Assembly (NCBI RefSeq): GCF_000611645.1
Contig: NW_014013329.1
Span: 6,822-18,759, forward strand
Direction of reading: 5' to 3'
Origin: Monoraphidium neglectum
Lineage: Eukaryota > Chlorophyta > Chlorophyceae > Sphaeropleales > Selenastraceae
Length of the DNA stretch: 11,938 nt
Shown here: piece by piece, positions 1-7,724 of the stretch
How positions within the stretch are numbered: position 1 is the stretch's first letter
How the letters are laid out: every line of letters starts with the position of its first letter
Notes under the pieces: model-generated
Told to the model about the DNA's origin: nothing
What the model saw: the letters and a program-made list of their open reading frames with translations, nothing else
The model's database searches: none
Translations under genes and position numbers: made by a program

Positions 1-399
1 CAGCAGCGCCGTGACCGGCCCCACGTACGCCCGCACGTGCGTCGCCGGCGCGAAGCTCTCTCCGCCCTGCCCCGCCGGCGCCGCCGCCTGCAGCGCGACG
101 GGCAGGTCGCCGCCGGGCGTGAAGGCGGTCACGCGGCAGCCGAGGCGCCGCAGCGTCGCCTCGGCTTCGAAGTCGGCCAGGTGGGGCTGGCCGGCCATGG
201 TGACTACCGTGCAGGTGCCGCCCTTGATCGCGTCCTCCACAAATTCCCCGCAGACCAGCAGGCGGCCGCCGGAGGCCGAAGGGGCGGGCGACGGCGTCAC
301 GTTGCCGGGGGTCGATGCAGGGAGCCTCAGGGGGTCGAGGCAGCGGTACTCAACGAACTTCAAGGGGTCGGAGAGGAACTTGGAGGCCTCGTCCAGGGA
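1..399 (-). other. Last visible exon of the GT32 gene: METTL24/Methyltransf_22-like region
   Basis: This exon gives residues 304-436 and is open to the left edge. It starts after a CGCCAG acceptor in phase 0 and reads SLDEASKFLSDPLKFVEYRC, then a Pro/Ser linker near 332-347, then GGRLLVCGEF, TCTVVTMAG (365-373), ADFEAE (378-383) and LGCRVTAFTPGG (389-400). A strand ending in Gly, followed by a D/FE motif and then GC-V-xF-P, is the pattern I know from the first half of METTL24-like methyltransferases (FE, then GC.VH.FDP). The canonical Asp of FDP is Thr here, and the usual FG-G loop is MAG. Only the first half of such a domain would be visible; the catalytic remainder would lie left of the window. 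If right, the protein is a GT32-methyltransferase fusion. It could instead be an unrelated or degenerate tail. Confidence 0.45.
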
Positions 400-3300
400 C
401 TGGCGTACCAATCGCAGGTGTGGGACGGGGCGACATATGTATGAGATGGGGAGGTGGGGCAGGTCAACGGATCAGTTTTGGAGGGATAGTGACCAGACAC
501 ACAGCCGATTGAGTGCGCTGTCGACGGGGCCGGATGGTGTCCCAATAAGGTGGAGCATGTAGCTGAGTGGGAGCTGGAGAGGCAGCAGCAGCTGCCACCG
601 GGGCTGGCACATGCCAGTCACACCCAAACTTGTGCCGCATCGCCTGACCATCCGTCAAAGCCCGCGGGGGACCGCTCTTCCCCGCCCACAGAGATTGGCT
701 GGGCCCCAGCCCAGGTGCCCACCTCCCTGGCCTGCTGGCGCATGCGCTGGGCCGTGGCGGACATGTCGTTGGTCCAGGATGACGCGTACATGTGCATGCC
801 CACCACTGAGCCGGGGGCGTGCGAGCCCTGGCTGCCTGGGGGCGCGGCGATGCTGCGAGCGTAGAAGCTCTTGCGTGCCCATTCCCTGCGTGAGAAGTGG
901 CGGTGTGGCGGCGTGGCGAGGGTGGGCGGCCGCCGTGTAATCACGAACGCGCCGTGGTGAAAGCAGGGGACAAGGCGCCCAGGGCAATCCAGGCGGGCCT
1001 CTCGAGGTACGTGGGCAAGCAGCGGTTGCAAGCAGTACGCAGTCGATGCATTATTGAGCGCCGTGGGGGCTAGCTAGCTGCAGCTTTTCTGCCAGAAGTG
1101 CGCTGACACTCACATGTGGCAGGTGTGGTTGTTCCAGCGGCTGATGGGTGGGGATCAGGGTACATACAACAGTTGTGGGGCGGCGAGGTTGATCAGGGCT
1201 GATAAAGAATGGCTAGGCCAAAAACCCACTCAGCACATGTGGAATGCTCAGCAGGCCATTGCGGTTGGCTGCTGAGGCCACCGTCTGGCGGCGCCAAGTG
1301 CCGCCCCCTCACCCTCGGGGCCTTCCCCTGTCCTGCCCGCTGCACCCACCAGGGTGTGAACCACTCCCCCATCTTGAATGCGTAGGTTTTGCGGCCGTCA
1401 GAGTCGGTGAGGGGGATGCCACAGACCTCCGCCTCCATACCCAGGCCATGAGTGGTCTGGGGGTGTGAATTGCAGCAGGGCTTTGGTACCACGTGCGAGT
1501 GCAAGGCCCACTTTGCCCCTGCCAGTGGAACATGGAGGTGCGTCCAAGGCAGGAGGCTGCCAGCCATGCATAATTATGGTGACGCTAGCCCCATTCAGAG
1601 GTCAGGGACCCCCTAACCCCAACACTCTCGTCACCTTGATGCCCCACTCAGTGATGTGGGGGCCCGTGACGTCCAGCGTCTCCTCAACAGGCGCCCCTGG
1701 CTTGACGTTGGCCGCCCTGCGCGCGGGTATTCGGATGTATTTGGGGCATTTGGTGAGCCAGCAGGCAAGCGCTCTGCGATGAGTGTCTTACGTGGGTCCA
1801 AGGCAGCAAGCTTACTTGCTGGTCGCGCAAGGCCTCGCCGCCGCACCTCTTGATGCCCTCCCTGATGATGCGCAGCCACAGCGGGTTGCCAGGCGCGCTG
1901 GCCAGCACGGCGTTGCCGACCTGCGCAGGAGGGTAATTATGCGCCAGTCGAGGAGCTGCATGAATGAAGGGCGAACGCCTGACATGCACGAGGGACGGGC
2001 ACCCCGCCGGCCGCATGGTGGCGGCACACACCGAGGCAGCTGCAAGCCGCTGAGCATCTGATCACATCAAGCTGTGTGCCCACCTTGCCGGCAGGCGCCT
2101 CCAACTCGCAGTTGACGGCGAGGTCGAGCCCCTTGATGCTGGGCTCCATGGATCGGTAGCACTCCACATCTGAGAGGCGCGAGGTTCGGCACGGCAGCAC
2201 ATGCGTGTTGAGCCAGAGCGAGCAGAGCTTGCTCTCACAGAGGGAGCGGGGGGGGGGGGGGCAGGTCCCCTGCACGCAGGGCCTGCGCAAGTGTGCTGCC
2301 GCACGCCGCGCGTGCAGGGGCAGCAGTGTATTGCGGACAACTCCGGTGCAGTGAGAGCGTGTGTGGCCCGGCACATGCTGCGGCCGGTCACAGGCAACAC
2401 ACGGTCATGCTGGCAACGGTACCGCAGCAGGTTCCTCACTCAACCTCACCGTTGTCGATGTAAACACCACCAAATTTGTAGAGAATCAGCCACCGCGCTG
2501 CATCAGAGCGCTGGACGACCTGGGCAGGGTCCAGCAGGTCAGCAGGCAACAAGGTGAGACACGTGTGGGGGACGGCCTGGCCAAGATATAATCACACCCC
2601 TGCCGGGTACGCTAGCGCTTTGTCGCGCGCCCCAGCTCGTGGCAGCGCGTGCGATGTACAGACTCCTTGCTTACGTGCGCTTGTGTTGTGTTGCCGCAAG
2701 CAACGCGCTGCACCATCCAGGCTGCAGCTGACCGGTGCTTACTAACTGCTGCATTTGAAATGCAAGCCGCACCCGCTGAATTTGCGGCGTCATCCGCACC
2801 TGCTTGTAGCTCTTGAACGTGGGCAGAAAAAAGGCAAAGTCGCTCTTGATCAGCGACAAGACAGAGCGGTCATCCCAATACCGCACCTCCCAGCCTGGGT
2901 GGTGCGTCTGCATCATGGGGCCGGCAGGACAGGGAACATGAGGGTCGGCATCATGGGGGAGGGGCACGTTGTTGTTGTGCAGTCAACCCAACCGCGCAGC
3001 CCAGCTGTGTGGGCTCCGGTCCATTCATGACTCCCAAGTCTGGTCCTGCGTCGATCTCAGCCTGGCCAAATGGAACGCACTGGGGCGGCAGACAGGGTGT
3101 TGCAACACCTGAAGCCAACTGTGCGCACCCTCCACCACTCCCAAACCTTGTCTCGCACATATGTGGCAGCAACACACACTTGCCGTGGCCAAGCAACCCG
3201 CACACGGTACAAAATCCAGGCATGATTATTGCTCCCTGCTCGCCTCCAAATAGCCGGCGCACTCCTGGCCCGTTGATCACCACACTGCCTTGGACCAGCA

Positions 3301-3880
3301 CCAAGCATACGCCATTCTGTCGCACAACACCACTTCCCCAAGCCCCACACACCTCACAAGATTTTATCCAGTAAAGCTTGAAACTTGATGTTGGCTCGTT
3401 TGCGGCAGCACGCATGGCACGCTGGCCCCTGTATCTCGGGCAAGGCGGCGGTGAAAGCGTGGTTGGCGTGTGTGTGTGAGTGCACGAGCGGGGAGCGCAC
3501 CCGTCTAGGAGTGCATCATGCGGGTTGGCCCACTCTCTGCCCATGTGAACCCCACCCTGTGGCAAGGGTTTGTTCTCACCCTGAGTAGAATCGCTGTAGG
3601 GTGTCAACATACAGGACAGCAGGGGGTAGCAGCGTAGGTATTAGGAAGCCGTGCTTGTGTTCGCACACCATGAGCTTGAGTTTGGGGCGCGGCCTGTGCG
3701 TGTCAGCCCCGAAGCCTTCAACCTCATCGCAACACACAGCCCACAAAATCTTCAGCCACAAAACCCTTCCTTGCCCACATGAATGATTCGTGGCACTGCT
3801 GCTCCAGCTGTTTGCGGCCACGTCAGAGGCACCACGACGACGAGCAGGGCCGCCGCCAGGCCCCGCAACAACTTCGGCAT
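1..3880 (-). CDS. GT32 (OCH1/DXD-type) glycosyltransferase with C-terminal methyltransferase-like region; 3' end beyond window
   Basis: Eleven coding exons on the minus strand: 3880-3779, 3593-3580, 3428-3353, 2907-2800, 2519-2450, 2169-2084, 1920-1820, 1716-1635, 1456-1350, 885-723, 399-1. They join into 436 open codons that run off the left edge. Residues 1-20 (MPKLLRGLAAALLVVVV...) look like a signal peptide or anchor, so a Golgi/secretory place is likely. Family signals in order: VPRIIH (29-34), WIKSCETHHPGW (59-70) then YWDD, SDAARW (105-110), FGGVYIDND (116-124) holding the DXD metal/nucleotide-sugar motif at 122-124, VGNAVLAS (153-160), VTGP (202-205), and a late H...SSW motif (280-286). 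GT32 enzymes move a sugar from a nucleotide sugar to a glycan or lipid; donor and acceptor cannot be told here. Residues 304-436 form a separate tail (own entry). All junctions are GT-AG except one GC-AG. The gene is divergent from the bS6 gene. GT32 membership is firm; exact exon ends are my reading. Confidence 0.86.
1717..1819 (-). other. Probable GC-AG intron (103 nt) in the GT32 gene
   Basis: The exon before (1920-1820) encodes VGNAVLAS...EALRD and the exon after (1716-1635) encodes AANVKPGAPVEETLDVTGP. The obvious GT donor GTAAGC at 1815 puts the second exon in the wrong frame, where a stop soon follows (within SACLL...GAC). Splitting at 1820/1819 instead gives a donor of GCAAGT, the known consensus of GC-AG introns at positions +1 to +6. 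With the acceptor GCGCAG this makes Arg-Asp-Gln-Ala-Ala in frame and keeps the VTGP motif. The last exon base is A rather than the usual G. A one-base assembly error is the main alternative. Confidence 0.62.
2248..2261. repeat. 14-base G homopolymer (C on the sense strand) in a GT32 intron
   Basis: Fourteen G in a row on the plus strand, within intron 5 (2170-2449) of the GT32 gene. It is not coding. The length should be treated with caution because such runs are error-prone in sequencing. Confidence 0.9.
2267..2320. repeat. Hairpin-forming inverted repeat in a GT32 intron
   Basis: Arms CCCCTGCACGC (2267-2277) and GCGTGCAGGGG (2310-2320) are perfect complements around a 32-base loop, next to the G14 tract. 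It could fold in the nascent RNA and bring the splice sites closer, but this is inference. Confidence 0.6.
3580..3593 (-). other. 14-nt microexon (exon 2) of the GT32 gene
   Basis: Exon 1 ends VPRIIH at a GTGGGC donor (phase 0). The motif VPRIIH must be followed by an aromatic-rich turn and then about 25 residues before HPGW. The 14 bases at 3593-3580 lie between a CCCTACAG acceptor and a GTGAGA donor and encode RFYS plus two bases of Gly. Exon 3 (3428-3353) opens with the third base of that Gly and continues GQRAM...FKLYWIKSCE. The joined reading VPRIIH-RFYSG-GQRAM has the expected layout of the GT32 N-terminus, and both phases fit (0 in, 2 out). No larger exon with these properties is visible in the 3429-3778 gap. 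Confidence 0.72.
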
Positions 3881-3890
3881 GACACCGCGC

Positions 3891-3897
3891 TTTATAA
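3891..3897 (-). promoter_or_regulatory. TATA-like TTATAAA just upstream of the GT32 start codon
   Basis: On the minus strand CCTTATAAAGCGCG lies only about ten bases before the chosen ATG (3880-3878). A TATA box normally sets transcription 25-30 bases downstream, which here would fall inside codons 4-8. So either transcription starts elsewhere, or this is a chance string. No later in-frame Met precedes the signal-peptide-like stretch, so I keep this ATG. Confidence 0.25.
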
Positions 3898-4183
3898 GGC
3901 TTTCTAAACGACTGGAGGCCTCTTTCTCGGGCTTGACGGCGCGATCCTGTTGCCCGTCAGAACTTCCCGAGGCAGGGGCTTGTAGTACCGTATTGGTCGC
4001 GCGTGCACCTGAGGCCAGGGGATTTCATTGCACCTGATATTGTGCATTGTCTGTTGTGCTGTCTGCATACACAATTCTCCACACAGGGAGCGAACGCTGT
4101 CGGCAAAGGGTGAGTGCCTCGTTGACTCTCCAAGCCTGGCGAAGCGTGATGACCTACCTCTGCACGCGCTGCTGAAGTTTTGA

Positions 4184-4198
4184 AATGATTTGATCATT
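4184..4198. repeat. Short inverted repeat AATGAT-TTG-ATCATT in the divergent spacer
   Basis: Two perfect 6-base arms with a 3-base spacer, about 300 bases upstream of the GT32 start and 800 bases upstream of the bS6 start. It could be a protein-binding site, but no known factor site is recognised. Confidence 0.4.
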
Positions 4199-5002
4199 AC
4201 GGCAGCGGTGCTCTTGCACTGCCTTCCCTCCGTGCTACTGGCGGTGTGCGCAGCAGGCCCTCGTATGCCAAAACCACTTTCATGAGGACCTGGTGCCCTC
4301 GAGCTTATGTCTGGGCGAGGAACCTCTGGCAATAACTTCCTGGAATGGCAGAGGCCTGTTCACGAAGGGGCCCTGATCGCCGGTGCTGCGCCAACTGGAC
4401 TGTGAGATGGCGGCGGGGGTGGGGCACGCCACAAGCGGCGGACCGCCCGCACCTGCACCACGTCTGCTGTGGCAATTAGGCTCTGTTTGACTGCAGCTCT
4501 TTTGTTACAGTTGTGCGGGTTCTTCATCTCTGCTGCAGGATGCCTTGATTTATGCAGTGCGTCAGTGTGCTTGTAGATTGACCTACGAAGCAGTCGTGTC
4601 AACAACGACACCCTTGGCCTACTTTCCTGAAGGCATCGCTAGGGTCACAGTGTTGCTGGGAACTTGATGTGAGACAGTACACGCACGAAGGCATGGCACC
4701 ATCGATGCACCTGGCTCCAAGCGTCTGCAGCAGCAGGTGGGGACCACGGCGCCACACAGCATGAAGCATTCAGAGCCTACCAGCACGTGTCCGCTTGTCA
4801 CGAGGGATGGAAGCCACTGCGACGCCGCCTCAGGGCCACACATACATCGCCTGTTTGTCAGCGGGCATTTGAGAGGCGCCTCCACACCATTGACCCGTTC
4901 ACTGCCTCGCCCTGCCCGTAGCGACTCCCATTGCTGTGCAGTACACAAGCCAGAGCAACGCGAAGTCTCATAGGCATCGACAGGGCGCGCTACCCGGGCA
5001 CC

Positions 5003-6681
5003 ATGCTCCAGCAGCAGTCTCTGGCGCGTGTGACGCGCAAGCCATTCACAGCAGCGGCAGTCACGGTGCCATGCCGTATCAGCAGCAGCTCGAGGGTGCA
5101 GCGCGGCAGCGCGCAGGTGGGCAACAGGAGTGCCTGGTCGGGGAGAGGCTGCTGGCGGGGCATGGCGACGCGCGCAGCCGTTCGTGACATACACGACTAT
5201 TTCAGGCCTTTGAATAGCTGTGTGATTGGATTTCGACTCACCGGCGGTCTTGGGTGGCGATGGCCCCCGAGCAGTGGCGCAACGTGGCCAATGGCCACCT
5301 CGCATTGTGTCCATTGGAGCATATGCGGTGAACAAGGATCGAGGCGCGGCAGTTGAGCAGTATCCCAGCCAAGTCGAGCTGCACCCCGGCGCCGCCGGCT
5401 CATGCGCGACCCGCTGCTGCTCCCTCGCCCCGCCCTCGCATCACTGCAGCCCGTGCGTGCCGCGGCAGTAGAGGCGGAGCCTGAGTTTGACTACAAGACC
5501 CGGCAGTACGATCCCAAGGAGCTCAGCATCTCGGAGCAGGTGTGGGCGCAGCGCCGCAATTCCAAGCCAATTTGTGCTTGGCTGCCTACGCGCAGCCCGC
5601 TGTCAGCCCGCTGTCCTCTTTGGACGTTGCCATGCCTCATGCGGGGCCTCAATCGCAACCCCTTGAATTGCCAGGACCCTGAGCTGCTTAACCTGCCCAA
5701 GGGCTACCACTGGTACGAGACCATGCTGGTGCTGCGCGCCACCCTGGGTGACGAGGACAGGTGCGCGGGCTGCGCGGGCACAGGGGTGCTTGGACATGAG
5801 GGCCTTGGTAGCCCTGAGTACGCAAATACAGCTCGTTCCCCTGTTGTAGCGGACGCCGGCCGGCCGTGGCCGTGCGGGCTGGCCCAGGGGCACCGGCGGC
5901 CCAGGCGCCGCGTGCCGATTGTTGTGGGCAGCTGCGGCTGTCCTGTCAATGCGGCGCTCCGCCTTCCGGGTCTTGGCGGCTGGTACTGCTGGTCTGGCTG
6001 TGCACAGCGGTTGCCCGGTGGTTCGAACCATCCGCGCTCACACCTTTTCCCGCCGTGCTGTCTGCAGGGACCGCGAGCTGGCCAAGTTTGAGGCCTTCCT
6101 GAACAAGGAGCAGTGCATGCACATCAACGCGCTCGTGCGCGCCCGCAGCCGCCTCGCCTACCCCATGAAGGGGTGAGCGCATGGGCGGTGCAGGGCGGAC
6201 GTTGTCTCTTGTGTGGGTGTGTGTGCGGGGGTGTGCGTGCGTGGCAGTGAGTGTGTATATGTGTGTGTGCTTGTGTGTGTGTGTGTGTGCATATTTTGGC
6301 GGGGAAACTGGGGATGTCAGAGTCAGGCCTCGCAATTGCAGGCAGGGAACTCGTGGCGCATGCATGTGGCAGCGCACCTGGTCGCATTTTCTCGTGTGGG
6401 GATGGCAGTCATTCGGACTTTTGAGGCTGCAACCAGACAGTCCAGCAGACGCTCTTCTTGTGTCATTGCCGCCACCCCCTACATTGACACCAGCAGTGCC
6501 TAATCGCCCCTCCAATCGCACCGCCCCTCCCCCCTGCAGCTCCAACTGGGAGGGCATCTACATCCTCTACACTTACGCCGCCCGCCGCTCCACCGCGCGC
6601 GCCGTGCAGCAGCTGCTGTCCAACCCCGAGGCCGGCTCGGAGGACGTCGTGCTGCGGTTCGTCACCTTCTGCAAGCACTGA
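5003..6681 (+). CDS. Plastid ribosomal protein bS6 (30S subunit), nuclear-encoded
   Basis: Five exons: 5003-5116, 5450-5539, 5675-5760, 6068-6172, 6540-6681, giving 178 aa and a TGA stop. All introns are GT-AG (333, 135, 307, 367 nt) and all phases fit. Residues 1 to about 43 ([15 protein letters not shown]...) are rich in Ser, Arg and Ala without acids, like a chloroplast transit peptide, with RAAA near 41-44 a likely cleavage zone. The mature part shows the bS6 pattern: [12 protein letters not shown] (81-92), [26 protein letters not shown] (116-132), then [13 protein letters not shown] and an end of [10 protein letters not shown]. bS6 sits on the platform of the small subunit, pairing with bS18 at 16S r[13 protein letters not shown] followed by G-Y-LY is diagnostic. 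Start chosen because CACCATG opens the transit peptide and exon 1 joins exon 2 in phase 0. A mitochondrial bS6 is possible but less likely. Confidence 0.93.
6205..6292 (+). repeat. (GT)n-rich microsatellite in the last intron of the bS6 gene
   Basis: Imperfect GT/TG repeats starting about 30 bases inside intron 4 (6173-6539), ending in an uninterrupted GTGTGTGTGTGTGTG stretch before CATATTTTGG. Such tracts are typically length-variable and can form Z-DNA. No coding role. Confidence 0.85.
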
Positions 6682-7724
6682 GCGGATCGCGCGCGGCGCA
6701 CAGCCCAAGGCTGCCGCGCGCGGTGCCGCGCCACAGGCGGCGGCCGCCTGCGCGGTGCCGCACCGTGTCTTGCACCAGCGCTTGGCCTCGCGTGCCGGAG
6801 CCTGGTGCACCCCTGGCAGGAGACTGGCGCGTGGCGGCCCTGGCGTGCAGTGCCCCTGGCGTGGAGCTGGCTGGTGCTAATCTGGCCGCGGCCACGAGGC
6901 CTTGGGGGCAACGTCCAGCGGCGCACGCCCACGTCAGCCGCTTGCGATGTCGCCTGATGGTTTAGGATTGGTAATTTGTGCCTCTGCAAAGTCTGGGGTC
7001 TGTTGCAGGGGACAGCAGTATAGCCCTGGTGGCCACGGTGCCGGCAGCAGCCAAGAGCAGGTCCATTTTCCAGGCGGCCGCCTGACCCTGGAGCCGGCTT
7101 GAGATCCAAGAAGAATTACCAGCACCGCCAGAACGCGTTCACGACTGTGCACGCACCGATGCCTCAGCAAGAAGCAAACGCCTGCGACGGACGAGCATCC
7201 AGCGGTTGACAATGCAGTCCTCAAATAACAAAGGGGTTTCCAAGCAAAAGCAGTCCCTGGCCCAAGCGCAAACGCGTTGCGACATTGGTCCCATTTTCCT
7301 TCATGAGTGTTGCAGGAAACAAGCAGGCCCCACGCCCTGTCAGCCTGAGTCCTGCTGCAGCCGTGCATGCGCACGGCGCGGCTGGCTTGCCAAGGCGGAA
7401 CCAACCAACAAGCACAACACCTGCTGCTGCATTCGACGCAGGCGGCACGCAGTTACGCAGCGCACACAGCCAAAGAAGAATGGAAGGGCTTCAGTGGGCC
7501 GTGGCAATCAGAAACCACAAGCAGACCTCACAGGGAGACACACAGACAGACAATAGGGACATGGGCGAGGGGCCCAGGTTGGCCTTGTTGGGAGGATTGA
7601 TTTGATGCATGCAGCCGGCGTTGCACGCTGCGTTGTTCCCCTGGGCACTGGTTCTGCGCACTCTCGTGAATCCCGGCCCGCCAAGACCAAGCCGGTGCGC
7701 GGCCGCGAAACAATGGCTGCCGCG
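6682..7724. other. Convergent 3' spacer between the bS6 and GT69 genes
   Basis: About 1.04 kb between the bS6 stop and the GT69 stop, expected to hold both 3' UTRs. I found neither TGTAA on the plus strand (the usual green-algal poly(A) signal) nor its complement TTACA for the minus gene, so the cleavage sites are not located. A perfect 14-base palindrome around a NotI-like core lies at 7071-7084. Open frames here are short and lack recognisable domains. Confidence 0.5.
7071..7084. repeat. Perfect 14-nt palindrome CAGGCGGCCGCCTG
   Basis: The sequence equals its own reverse complement. It lies in the convergent spacer about 390 bases after the bS6 stop codon. In a GC-rich genome this can be chance. 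Confidence 0.6.

Larger units (their letters stand above)
3881..5002. promoter_or_regulatory. Shared upstream spacer of the divergent GT32 and bS6 genes (about 1.1 kb)
   Basis: No coding exon was recognised here on either strand. It must contain the promoters and 5' UTRs of the GT32 gene (leftwards) and the bS6 gene (rightwards). A 15-nt inverted repeat sits at 4184-4198. A 238-codon minus-strand open frame (4619-5335) crosses into the bS6 exon 1 region. It is Arg/Ala/Cys-rich without a recognisable domain and is treated as chance. Confidence 0.5.

Noticed and set aside
11..562. 183-codon plus-strand open frame at the left edge
   Set aside because: It is the opposite strand of the GT32 last exon, whose minus frame splices in phase and has the family-like motifs.
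2951..3610. 219-codon minus-strand frame read as one continuous gene
   Set aside because: Only the part at 3353-3428 has GT32-like content (FKLYWIKSCE); the rest is intron with GT-AG borders on both sides.
4619..5335. 238-codon minus-strand open frame across the divergent spacer and bS6 exon 1
   Set aside because: Composition is Arg/Ala/Cys/Pro-rich with no domain, it is antisense to the well-supported transit-peptide exon, and long chance frames are common in GC-rich DNA.
5402..6091. 229-codon plus-strand frame as the bS6 gene itself
   Set aside because: It includes exon 2 and exon 3 parts but reads through introns with GT-AG borders and lacks the bS6 C-terminal half.
6181..6681. 166-codon plus-strand frame as a separate gene starting in the (GT)n tract
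   Set aside because: The first two thirds are repeat-coded Val/Cys; only the last 46 codons are the final bS6 exon after a CTGCAG acceptor.
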